A stretch of DNA of 32,043 nt from Fimbriiglobus sp. (GTDB lineage Bacteria > Planctomycetota > Planctomycetia > Gemmatales > Gemmataceae). The translations under genes and the position numbers were made by a program. The notes beneath the pieces are model-generated. The model was not told where the DNA came from, did not search any database, and saw only the letters and a program-made list of their open reading frames with translations. Shown here piece by piece: positions 16,370 through 23,858 of this stretch; the stretch's first letter is position 1; each line of letters opens with the position of its first letter. The stretch spans positions 1 through 32,043 of the forward strand of contig JALHQU010000062.1 in the NCBI GenBank assembly GCA_022841795.1, written 5' to 3'.

Positions 16370-17305
16370 TCAGTTCGTGATCCCCTTCGTGATGCCCATG
16401 AACACGTCCTCCAGGTCGATCTCCTCCTCCTTGAACGCCCGCAGCTTGAACTTCTGGGCGATCAGCCGCTCGGGGATGAACGCCCCGTCCTCCTCCCCGC
16501 CGCGGAGTGTCACCTTCACCGACTGGCCGTCCTTCGCCAGTTCCACCATCTCCACCTCGGGGAACGCCCCGATGGTCTTGGCCGCCAGGTCGTTCTGGTC
16601 GTTCCCCACCGCCACCACGAACGTGTGCTTCTGCCGCACCTGCTTGATCGCCTCCTCGGTGGTGCCGTTGAACAGCAGCTTGCCCCGCTCGATGATGCCG
16701 ATCTTGTTGCAGATGTCGGCCAGCTCCGGCAGGATGTGCGACGACACCATGATCGTCTTGTTCATCCCCCGCAGTTCCTTGATGAGCTCCCGCATCTCGA
16801 TCCGCGCCCGCGGGTCCAGGCCGCTCGCCGGCTCGTCCAGCAGCAGCACCTGCGGCTCGTGCAGCAGCACGCGGGCCAGGCCCAGCCGCTGGGTCATCCC
16901 GCGACTCAAGCTGGTGACGAGCGCGTCCCGCTTGTACCCCAGGTCCACCAGTTCGAGCACCTGGTCGCACTTCTTCCGCCGCTCCGGCCCCTTGATGCGG
17001 TACGCGGCGGCGAAGAACTCCAGGTACTCGATCACCTTCATGTCGTCGTACACGCCGAAGAAGTCCGGCATGTACCCGATGCTGCGGCGGATCTCCTTCG
17101 ACCCGGTGTAGATGCTGTGCCCGCACACGCTGGCCTCGCCCCACGAGGGGTTGAGCAGGGTGGCCAGGATCCGCATGGTGGTGGTCTTGCCCGCCCCGTT
17201 CGGGCCGATGAACCCGAACACGTCCCCCTGCTCCAGCTTCAGGGTGAGCCGGTCGAGGGCGTACAGGTCGCCGTACTTCTTGGTCAGGTCGCGGCACTCG
17301 ATCAT
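16370..17305 (-). CDS. ABC transporter ATP-binding protein
   Basis: A 311-residue cytoplasmic ATPase. Walker A GPNGAGKTT is at 34-42, signature LSRGMTQRLGLA at 133-144, Walker B VLLLDEPASGLDP from 153, and the switch histidine in VSSHILPEL. The C-terminal 90 residues form an extra domain, as in ABC-2 and gliding-type ATPases. The ATG at 17305 starts the first beta strand (MIECRDLTKKYGDLYALD). No permease lies next to it in this window: upstream is a two-TM exported protein and downstream a three-TM zinc-ribbon protein, so either these act with it or the permease is elsewhere. It is 38-39% of the typical two-part exporter by gene content, i.e. only the ATPase half is seen. Substrate unknown. 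Confidence 0.93.
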   Translation of the reverse strand: MIECRDLTKKYGDLYALDRLTLKLEQGDVFGFIGPNGAGKTTTMRILATLLNPSWGEASVCGHSIYTGSKEIRRSIGYMPDFFGVYDDMKVIEYLEFFAAAYRIKGPERRKKCDQVLELVDLGYKRDALVTSLSRGMTQRLGLARVLLHEPQVLLLDEPASGLDPRARIEMRELIKELRGMNKTIMVSSHILPELADICNKIGIIERGKLLFNGTTEEAIKQVRQKHTFVVAVGNDQNDLAAKTIGAFPEVEMVELAKDGQSVKVTLRGGEEDGAFIPERLIAQKFKLRAFKEEEIDLEDVFMGITKGITN

Positions 17306-17317
17306 GGGCCACTCGGT

Positions 17318-17372
17318 GTAGGGTGGGCACTGCCCACCGTTCTGATGGTGCGGTGGGCAGTGCCCACCCTAC
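17318..17372. repeat. Perfect 22-bp inverted repeat between cotranscribed genes
   Basis: Arms 17318-17339 and 17351-17372 are exact reverse complements, with core GTAGGGTGGGCACTGCCCAC. The loop is 11 nt. It sits between the large exported protein's stop and the ATPase start on the same strand, where it could reduce read-through or protect the upstream mRNA end. Confidence 0.9.
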
Positions 17373-17379
17373 AAGATTG

Positions 17380-19893
17380 TCACTTCCCGCCGGCCGGTTT
17401 CACCGGCACGAACACGCGGATGTAGGTGTCCTGCTGCATCAGCCCCGGCACTTCGGCCCGCGGGCCGCTGCCGGGCAGGCCGGTCAGCCACAGTTGGGTC
17501 GGGCAGGCGCTCTCGGCGGCGGTCATCATCGGCTCGGCGGCGCCGACCTCCCGCCGCAGTTTGATGAGCAGGATCAACTCGCCGTCGTTCTTCTCGCTCA
17601 GCCGCCACGACTGGTCCAGCCCGCGGAGGGTGGAGTTCTGAAGCTCCAGGCCCGTCATCGCCTCCTCGTGGAACAGCAGCCCCCACAGCCCGAGTTCGCC
17701 GCCGGCGGCGGTCGGCGTCGGCTGCGGGTTGTACGCCCGCCCCCGCCGCCCGCCCGGCCCGCCGAACCCGAAGTCGTTCCCACTGTCGCTGGGCTGGAAC
17801 CGGCTGTCCGCCTTGAACGGCAGTTGGTCGTTGCTCAGCGGGGTGGACGCGGTGTTGATCCGCACCGGCAGGCCGGTGGTGATACCGCTGTCCAGCTCGT
17901 ACACCCGCTTGCGGTACACCACATACGCCTTCTCCACCTGCTTGAGCGGCAGGTTCACCGTGAGCGTGCCGCCCACGTCGTCGCCGGCCGGCAGGCGGGT
18001 GACGGTGGACACCACCGGCGGCAGCGGGCCGGCCGGCAGGGCCGACCAGTTGGCGGTGAACGCCTTGGTGGACCACACCTGGATGGGCACGCTGGTCAGC
18101 CCGTTCGCCGGGCCGGTCGGCCGCCCCTCGTCATTCAGGGCGTCGAACTTGTACTGGTAGGTGCGGGCGGACCCGCCGATGCCGCCGGACCCGGTGCCGC
18201 CGTACCAGTCCACCAGGGTGGCCGGGTTCGGGCCGGTGGGCGGGGGCACCGCCCAGTTGTCCTTCGCCTGCACCCCGACGGCGTAGCTGTCGATCCGCGG
18301 GCTGAACACGGTGAACCAGGTGCGGCCGTACACCCGCCCCTCATCCCGCGGGTCCACGTCGATCACGTCGATCTTGTTGATCCGCAGGTCCTTGCCCTTC
18401 ACCGCGTAGGCGGTGAAGTACGCCGCCGCGCTCACCGTCAGCACGATCAGCGGGAACGTCACCCACGTCAGCTCCAGCCGCCCGAGCACCTTCTTCAGGA
18501 AGATGTACTCGATCGGGCCGATGAGCAGGGTGTACCCGAGGATGAACAGCGCCACCCAGCCGAACGAGATGACCGGCACCCCCTCGAACGAGTCGATGTT
18601 CGAGCGGATGGCGGACGCCGCCCCGTCCTCCACCGGGCCGGTGTACCCGCTGTAGTTGTTCTTGTTCTTCTGCTGGCGGTTCGGCTCGTCGATCGATTTG
18701 CCGCCGCCGGACGCCTTCACCAGCCACTCCCAGAAGTCGTACCGCTGCGGGTCGTCGGCGAACGGCGAGCGGTCCAGGTCGAACGCGACCACCGTGACCC
18801 GGCCGAGGCCGAGCGGGGACTGTGCGACCAGCGTCCGCTTGCCGGTGGTGTCGGTGAGCAGGGTGGTCGGCTGGCGGTCGCCGCGGGCGGTGAGGGCGGC
18901 CACCGGGAACGGGTCGGTCGGCTCGCCCGGCTTCTTCGCCGCGAACTTCAGGGTGAGCGCGTCGAGGTTGCTGGTGCCGAACTGTTTGCTCTTCAACTCC
19001 GGCACGCGGACGTCCTGGCCGACGGACACCGGCAGGACTTCGTCGAACGCCTTCGACGCCCGCACCTCGTCCGCCTTCTCGCCGACGGACAGCAGCAGGG
19101 TGCCGCCGCGGCGGACCCACTCGAACAGCGCCCACCGCTTCTTGTTCGCCATCGCCGTGGTGCCGGCGAACAGGTCGGCCACGAACTGCTTGTCCGCCCG
19201 CCCGGTGCCGATCACAACCAGGTCCGCCCCGTCGTACCCGAACCACTGGTCGGGCATTTCCTGCACCGATTCGATCTTGGCGAGTTCCACCCGCCCGTTG
19301 TTCAGGTAGGGGACGCCGGCCGGGTGGCCCTGCGCCGGCTTGAACCCGAGGCCGGGCACCGACGTGCCGAGCGACAGGATGACGTAGGTGGAGGTGGGGC
19401 GGGTGCGGAGCGTGTCCACCTGCACCGGGTCGGACAGGGAGGTGTTGTCGTCGTCGTCCGACCGGATTTGCAGCCGCACCGTCTCGGCCATGCCGCCGAC
19501 GCGGGCGTACACCGTCTGGGTGAACTCGGTCGGCTCGATCTTCTCGCCGGCCACCCGCGGCGACTCGCCGGCCTTCACGTCCCGCTTGCGGGCGACCGGC
19601 ACGGTCAGCACGGTGCGGAACCCGTCGCCGTCGTTGGTGGACACCTCCACCCGCATGCCGCGGTCGGTGTCGCCGAGCATCTCCAGGGTGAACGACACCG
19701 GCGCCCACATGCCGGACTTGGACACGAACTGCGGCAGCCCGCCGTCCGCCCGCTCGTTCCCGCCGGCCGGGCGGAAGCCGACGCGGGGGTTGTCGATTTT
19801 CACCTTCGGGCGGAAGCCGAACTGGGCGAACGCGGCGGGGCCGGTGGTGAACGCGGCGGCGACCAGGGCGATCCGCAACAGCGTCGAGCGCAT
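17380..19893 (-). CDS. Large exported two-TM membrane protein, unknown function
   Basis: An 837-residue protein without a family I can name securely. A signal peptide (1-23, ending AAFAQ) leads to an extracytoplasmic beta-rich region. Near 190-280 it has the look of a glutamine-amidotransferase-like or Rossmann-like fold (ADLVVIGTGRADKQF, then ALFEWVRRGGTLLLSVGE), a type seen in auxiliary proteins of some ABC and gliding systems. Two membrane helices follow near 443-465 (VALFILGYTLLIGPIEYIFL) and 478-500. A further 330 residues, including glycine-rich loops near 700, come after them. The ATG at 19893 has GGGGG about 5 nt upstream and begins the signal peptide. It is the first gene before an ABC ATPase, suggesting it is the extracytoplasmic or membrane partner of that ATPase; this is inference. 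Confidence 0.75.
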   Translation of the reverse strand: MRSTLLRIALVAAAFTTGPAAFAQFGFRPKVKIDNPRVGFRPAGGNERADGGLPQFVSKSGMWAPVSFTLEMLGDTDRGMRVEVSTNDGDGFRTVLTVPVARKRDVKAGESPRVAGEKIEPTEFTQTVYARVGGMAETVRLQIRSDDDDNTSLSDPVQVDTLRTRPTSTYVILSLGTSVPGLGFKPAQGHPAGVPYLNNGRVELAKIESVQEMPDQWFGYDGADLVVIGTGRADKQFVADLFAGTTAMANKKRWALFEWVRRGGTLLLSVGEKADEVRASKAFDEVLPVSVGQDVRVPELKSKQFGTSNLDALTLKFAAKKPGEPTDPFPVAALTARGDRQPTTLLTDTTGKRTLVAQSPLGLGRVTVVAFDLDRSPFADDPQRYDFWEWLVKASGGGKSIDEPNRQQKNKNNYSGYTGPVEDGAASAIRSNIDSFEGVPVISFGWVALFILGYTLLIGPIEYIFLKKVLGRLELTWVTFPLIVLTVSAAAYFTAYAVKGKDLRINKIDVIDVDPRDEGRVYGRTWFTVFSPRIDSYAVGVQAKDNWAVPPPTGPNPATLVDWYGGTGSGGIGGSARTYQYKFDALNDEGRPTGPANGLTSVPIQVWSTKAFTANWSALPAGPLPPVVSTVTRLPAGDDVGGTLTVNLPLKQVEKAYVVYRKRVYELDSGITTGLPVRINTASTPLSNDQLPFKADSRFQPSDSGNDFGFGGPGGRRGRAYNPQPTPTAAGGELGLWGLLFHEEAMTGLELQNSTLRGLDQSWRLSEKNDGELILLIKLRREVGAAEPMMTAAESACPTQLWLTGLPGSGPRAEVPGLMQQDTYIRVFVPVKPAGGK

Positions 19894-19920
19894 GAAACCC
19901 CCAGCTCGATCCGGGCCGAT

Positions 19921-20006
19921 TAACCACAGAGGCACAGAGACACAGAGAAGGCGAGAAAACAGGGTTGCTTCGACCATCACCGCTCTTCTCTGTGCCTCTG
20001 TGGTTA
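19921..20006. repeat. Palindromic repeat of the CCACAGAGGCACAG family, copy 2
   Basis: The left arm 19921-19950 begins TAACCACAGAGGCACAGAGA. The right arm 19985-20006 ends CTCTGTGGTTA and lacks an 8-nt TGTCTCTG unit present in the left arm, as expected from slippage. It shares arm sequence with 2672-2764, but the loop is different. It separates the MazG-like stop from the large exported protein's start on the same strand. Confidence 0.88.
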
Positions 20007-20018
20007 GTCCGGACTCTG

Positions 20019-20324
20019 TTAAGGTTTGTCCGTCGTCCCGCACTCGCACGGCGTCTTCCCGCAGCCGGGGCACCCGCCGCCGTACTTCCGCCGCACCGCC
20101 TCGTCCAGGTCCACCCCGGTGCAGTTCGCCAGCGTCACCAGCCACGCTAGCACGTCGGCGAACTCCAGCACCCGTTCCTCGGTCGTGCCGTTCCGCAGCG
20201 CCGCCGACAGTTCCCCCACCTCCTCCATGAACCACATGAAGGTTCCTTCGACGCCGCGGGCCGCGTCTTTCGCCCCGTACAGATCCTTGATCCGCTGCTG
20301 CAACTGGCCGAGGGTCATCGACAT
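20019..20324 (-). CDS. MazG-like nucleotide pyrophosphohydrolase
   Basis: A 101-residue all-helical protein of the MazG/dCTPase-like superfamily, which hydrolyses nucleoside triphosphates to monophosphate and pyrophosphate. The metal-binding pattern is present as EEVGEL (about 34-39) and EFADVLAWL (about 54-62), the EExxE and ExxD pair. The C-terminus carries a four-cysteine tail, CPGCGKTPCEC, that could bind zinc. The ATG at 20324 is used, but a second ATG two codons on (20318) is equally possible because neither has a strong ribosome site. It is divergent from the FG-GAP gene across a 446-nt gap. Exact nucleotide preference is unknown. Confidence 0.85.
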   Translation of the reverse strand: MSMTLGQLQQRIKDLYGAKDAARGVEGTFMWFMEEVGELSAALRNGTTEERVLEFADVLAWLVTLANCTGVDLDEAVRRKYGGGCPGCGKTPCECGTTDKP

Positions 20325-20770
20325 ACCGGGTTAGCCTAGCACCCCTGCCGGGGTCAGGCCAACACACACAGGTGTTACGCGGGGGATCCGCCCGAGGTTC
20401 GCGGTCCGATTATTCGTCCGTCTCGTGCCGTCGTCATCGGGTCCGTGTGACAGAGCAACCGACTGCGTACTCGTGAGCAACCCGTTTCCGATGACACCCG
20501 CGGTCGAATCCGGACGGCGTAGGGATGAGCGGTCGGCCGGGGAAACTCGCGGCGGCAAAAAGCCGCTTTCCAACGTCAGCAGTAGTTCCGGGCAGTCGGC
20601 CACTACGGGCAGGAGTTTCGGCGGGGAACTCCGGCACACGGTCGGATGTGAGAGCGGTACGGCACATCGAGTGCTGGTGACGAAACCCGCATTCGTAAAT
20701 CCGGGCACGCCCGTTCGGCGTACCTGTGGCAGCGTCGTTCCGATTTCATCCGCCATCGTTCGAGGTCCCC
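20325..20770. other. 446-nt divergent intergenic region without a gene
   Basis: The gap lies between the divergent MazG-like and FG-GAP genes. It has no long dispersed palindrome, unlike most gaps here, and its G+C is visibly lower than that of the genes. A short hairpin, GCGGC-aaaaa-GCCGC followed by TTT, lies at 20552-20566. Promoters for both flanking genes should be here, but I see no -35/-10 pair or operator I would defend. The open frames crossing it show no protein-like composition. Confidence 0.5.
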
Positions 20771-23017
20771 ATGTCATTCTTCACACGGGCCGCGGGCCAC
20801 CCCTGCGGGACGGCACGACCGCGCCCGTTCCGACCCGCTCTCGAACTGCTCGAAGGGCGGGAGGTGCCGGTCGCCCTGGTCGGGCTGACCACCGCCGGCT
20901 CGCTGATCCGGTTCGACAGCGGCACGCCGGGCACGCTCGTCGGAAGTCCGGTCACGGTGACCGGGCTGGCGGCGGGCGAAACCCTGGTCGGCATCGACTA
21001 CCGACCGGCCACCGGCACCCTGTTCGGCGTCGGCAGCACGAGCCGGGTGTACACGATCAACGTCGCCACCGGCGTGGCGGCGGCCGTCGGCGGGACGGCG
21101 TTCACCCCGGCCCTGTCCGGCACCAACTTCGGGGTGAACTTCAACCCGACGGTGGACCGGCTGCGGGTGATCGGGAACACCGGGCAGAGCTTGCGGATCA
21201 ACCCGGACACCGGGCTGGTGGTGGGCGGGGTGGCCGACACCAGCCTGTTCTACGACCCGAACGACGACACCAACCGCGGGTTCTTCGGCACCACCGACCC
21301 GGCCGACCCGTCCTCCCCGGCGGACGTGCCCGGGAGTGTGACGACGGACGCGATCGCGTACACCCGCAACGGCCCGACGGGCAACGTCACCACCCTGTAC
21401 GCCATCGACATCGCCCAGGACCTGCTCGTCCGCGTCGGCGGGCCGGACGGCACCCCGTCCCCGAACCTGGGGCAGGTGGTGGCGGTCGGCGAACTGCGGA
21501 CGCCCGCGTTCACCCTGGTCAATTTCGGCACGAACACGTCGTTCGACATCCAGGCGGGGACGGACGCGGCGTTCGCGGTGAACGGCTCGACGGTGTACTC
21601 GCTCAACCTGACCACCGGCACGGTCACCTCCCTCGGCGTGCTGGGCGGCGGGTTCACCCTGAGTGCGGTCTCGGTCATCCCGCCGGCCGCCGGGGCGGGC
21701 GTGCTGTCGCTGGCGGCGTCCGACCTGGCGTTTTCCGCCGCCCGCACCCCGATCGCCGTCACCGTCACCCGCACCGGCGGGGCGAGCGGGCCGGTGACGG
21801 TGAACTACGCCACCGCCGACGGCACGGGGGTGGCCGGGGTGGACTACCTGCCGGCGTCCGGCACCGTGTCGTTCGCCGACGGGGCGACCTCTGCCACCAT
21901 CTTCCTGCTCCTGCCGGCCGGGGTGCGCCCGCCGAGTCCGGCCAGGACGTTCACCCTGACCCTGAGCAATCCGACCGGCGGAGCCACCCTGGGGGCGATC
22001 ACCGCGGCCACCGTCACCATCCCCGAGGTGGTCGGGCCCACCGTCCCGCCGCCGCCGGGTGTGCCGCCGCCCCCGCCGCCGTTCCGCCTGTTCGCCGCCG
22101 GCTCGACCGGCGGTCGGGTGGCGGCGTACAACGCCGTCGGCGGCGCCCCGCTGCTCACCTTCGCCGCTTTCGAGGGGGCGTTCGGCGGGGCGGTGGTGGT
22201 GTCCACCGGGGACCTGAACGGGGACGGGTTCGACGACGTGATCGTCGGCGCCGGCCCCGGCGGCGGGCCGCGGATCGAGGTGTACGACGGGAAGGCGCTG
22301 TCCGCCGGCACCCGCACCGTCATCGCCAACTTCTTCGCCTTCGAGCCGGTGTTCCAGGGCGGGCTGTCGCTGGCCAGCGGGGACCTGAACGGGGACGGGT
22401 TCGACGACGTGATCGTCGGCGCCGGGCCGGGCGGTGGGCCGCGGGTGCAGGCGTTCGACGGCCTCGCCCTGACCGCCGGCACGCAGACGGTGCTGGTCAA
22501 CTTCTTCGCCTTCGAGCCGGTGTTCCGCGGCGGGGTGAACGTCGGCGCCGGCGAGTTCACCGGCGACGGGTTCGACGACGTGATCGTCGGCGCCGGCATG
22601 GGCGGCGGGCCGCGGGTGCAGGTGCTCGACGGCCGCTCGCTCGCCCCGGTGACCAGCTACTTCGCCTACGACATCGGCTTCCGCGGCGGCATCTACGTGG
22701 CCAGCGGGGACGTGAACGGGGACGGGCGGCTGGACGTGGTGGTCGGCGCCGGCCCCGGCGGCGGGCCGGACGTGCGGGCGTTCAGCGGCCTCACCGACAC
22801 CCGCCTGGGCGGGTTCTTCGCCTTCGACGCCGCCCTCCGCGGCGGCGTCCCGGTGGCGACCGCCGACCTGAACGTGGACGGCCGGGACGAGATCCTGGTC
22901 GGCTCGGGCGCGGACGGCGCGAGCACCGTCCGCGTGTTCAACTTCGCGGGCGCGTCTGCTTTCGCCGACCTGCGACCGTTCGGCACCTCCGCCGTCGGCG
23001 GCGTGTTCGTCGGGTGA
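20771..23017 (+). CDS. Extracellular DUF4394/Calx-beta/FG-GAP repeat protein
   Basis: A 748-residue surface or secreted protein. Residues about 21-33 (RPALELLEGREVP) form the N-terminal signature found on many giant planctomycete extracellular proteins, here in place of a plain signal peptide. Then come a DUF4394 beta-propeller-like domain (about 36-300, LVGLTTAGSLIRF), a Calx-beta domain (about 308-418, VNYATADGTGVAGVDYLPASGTVSF), and a proline-rich linker (about 425-438). Five FG-GAP/VCBS units with calcium-type loops D-x-N-x-D-G complete it. The first three units repeat at exactly 171 nt and are nearly identical in DNA. The ATG at 20771 has GAGG about 5 nt upstream. A strong terminator follows directly. 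Probable role: calcium-stabilised adhesion or cell-surface structure. Confidence 0.9.
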   Translation: MSFFTRAAGHPCGTARPRPFRPALELLEGREVPVALVGLTTAGSLIRFDSGTPGTLVGSPVTVTGLAAGETLVGIDYRPATGTLFGVGSTSRVYTINVATGVAAAVGGTAFTPALSGTNFGVNFNPTVDRLRVIGNTGQSLRINPDTGLVVGGVADTSLFYDPNDDTNRGFFGTTDPADPSSPADVPGSVTTDAIAYTRNGPTGNVTTLYAIDIAQDLLVRVGGPDGTPSPNLGQVVAVGELRTPAFTLVNFGTNTSFDIQAGTDAAFAVNGSTVYSLNLTTGTVTSLGVLGGGFTLSAVSVIPPAAGAGVLSLAASDLAFSAARTPIAVTVTRTGGASGPVTVNYATADGTGVAGVDYLPASGTVSFADGATSATIFLLLPAGVRPPSPARTFTLTLSNPTGGATLGAITAATVTIPEVVGPTVPPPPGVPPPPPPFRLFAAGSTGGRVAAYNAVGGAPLLTFAAFEGAFGGAVVVSTGDLNGDGFDDVIVGAGPGGGPRIEVYDGKALSAGTRTVIANFFAFEPVFQGGLSLASGDLNGDGFDDVIVGAGPGGGPRVQAFDGLALTAGTQTVLVNFFAFEPVFRGGVNVGAGEFTGDGFDDVIVGAGMGGGPRVQVLDGRSLAPVTSYFAYDIGFRGGIYVASGDVNGDGRLDVVVGAGPGGGPDVRAFSGLTDTRLGGFFAFDAALRGGVPVATADLNVDGRDEILVGSGADGASTVRVFNFAGASAFADLRPFGTSAVGGVFVG
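22208..22910 (+). repeat. Tandem FG-GAP coding repeats (171, 171, 156, 156 nt)
   Basis: Corresponding points in five units start at 22208, 22379, 22550, 22706 and 22862. A 47-nt block (22208-22254) is identical at 22379-22425, and 32 nt of it recur at 22565-22596. Each unit carries the calcium-loop code for D-L-N-G-D-G-F-D-D. This indicates recent duplication or gene conversion among the first three units. Confidence 0.85.
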
Positions 23018-23019
23018 CG

Positions 23020-23060
23020 CGACGGCCGCCCGGCCCGACATCCGGGCCGGGCGGCCGTCG
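23020..23060 (+). terminator. Strong intrinsic terminator after the FG-GAP gene
   Basis: An 18-bp perfect stem (23020-23037 with 23043-23060) closes a 5-nt loop and is followed by a T-rich tract, TCCTTTTTCCTTTTTCC. It begins 3 nt after the stop codon and separates the surface protein from the ferritin-like gene. Confidence 0.9.
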
Positions 23061-23101
23061 TCCTTTTTCCTTTTTCCTTTTCCGATTCCGGGAGTTTCAT
23101 C

Positions 23102-23782
23102 ATGACGGAGAACTCGTCGGGCCGCGGCGTGGACCGCCGGTCGTTGTTGCGGGGCGGGCTGGCGTCGGCCGCAGCCGTCGCCGGGGTCGGGCTGTTCGCC
23201 CGGCCGGCCAAGGCCGCCGGGCCGGCCCTGCCGAACCTGTACCCGAACTGGAACGCCAACCTGTTCACCCTGCTTCAGGAACACGAGATCGTACACGTCG
23301 ATGCGGTCGTCACCCTGATCACCAACCTGGGCGGCACCCCCCGCCCGCGGCCGAACTTCAAGAACCTGGAGCAGCCGGACATCGTCACCTTCGCGACGGT
23401 GTCGCAGGCGCTGGAGAACACCGGGGTGGGGGCGTACCTGGGGGCGGCCCCGGTGCTGTTCAGTCGGTCGGTGCTGGCCGCCGCCGGCAGCATCGCCACC
23501 ATCGAGGCGCGGCACGCCGGCTATCTGAACGTGCTGTTCAACCAGCCGCACACGAACAACGTGTTCGGCGACGAGCAGGACTTCGAGCGGGCGCTGACCA
23601 TCGACGAGGTGGTGGCCGCCGCCGGCCCGTTCATCCAGGACCTGAACGGCGGGCCGGCGCTATCGTTCAACAGCACCCCGTCCCGCACCAACGACATCGC
23701 CATCCTCAACTTCGCCCTCGCCCTGGAGTACCTGGAGCGGGACTTCTACAACCTGAACGTGCCCAAGTTCTTCCCCGCCTGA
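23102..23782 (+). CDS. Tat-exported ferritin-like (Ferritin_2 type) protein, apparently circularly permuted
   Basis: A 226-residue exported four-helix protein of the desiccation-related/Ferritin_2 type. A Tat signal (DRRSLLRGGLASAAAVAGVG) covers residues 11-40. Helix motifs then appear as HEIVHVDAV (E62, H65), ALENTGVGAYLGAAP (E105) and IATIEARHAGYL (E135, H138), then the usual late motif ALTIDEVVAAAGPFI, and only after that DIAILNFALALEYLERDFY (E209, E212). In the family as I know it that last helix comes first. All expected metal ligands are kept, so the fold may be permuted and not broken. The ATG at 23102 follows GGGAG at about 8 nt. Function is unproven; a di-metal, oxidative or stress role is possible. 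Confidence 0.85.
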   Translation: MTENSSGRGVDRRSLLRGGLASAAAVAGVGLFARPAKAAGPALPNLYPNWNANLFTLLQEHEIVHVDAVVTLITNLGGTPRPRPNFKNLEQPDIVTFATVSQALENTGVGAYLGAAPVLFSRSVLAAAGSIATIEARHAGYLNVLFNQPHTNNVFGDEQDFERALTIDEVVAAAGPFIQDLNGGPALSFNSTPSRTNDIAILNFALALEYLERDFYNLNVPKFFPA

Positions 23783-23792
23783 TATGGCGGTT

Positions 23793-23857
23793 GGTGAGCC
23801 GGGAGCGTGAGCGACCGGAGGGTCACATCCTCCAGTCGCTCACGCTCCCGGCTCACC
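23793..23857. repeat. Palindromic repeat of the GGGAGCGTGAGCGAC family, copy 1
   Basis: Perfect 23-bp arms 23793-23815 and 23835-23857 (core GCCGGGAGCGTGAGCGAC) flank a smaller GGAGG/CCTCC pair. A related element is at 31970-32034. It lies between the convergent ferritin-like and TPR genes and probably acts as a bidirectional stop. Confidence 0.9.
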
Positions 23858-23858
23858 C

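Noticed and set aside
15108-17111. Plus-strand open frame of 667 codons
   Set aside because: Antisense to the zinc-ribbon and ABC ATPase genes and passes through a repeat; no protein-like features.
22208-22910. Regularly spaced repeats as a CRISPR array
   Set aside because: Spacing of 156-171 nt, repeats that are coding FG-GAP units, and related sequence between them exclude a CRISPR array.
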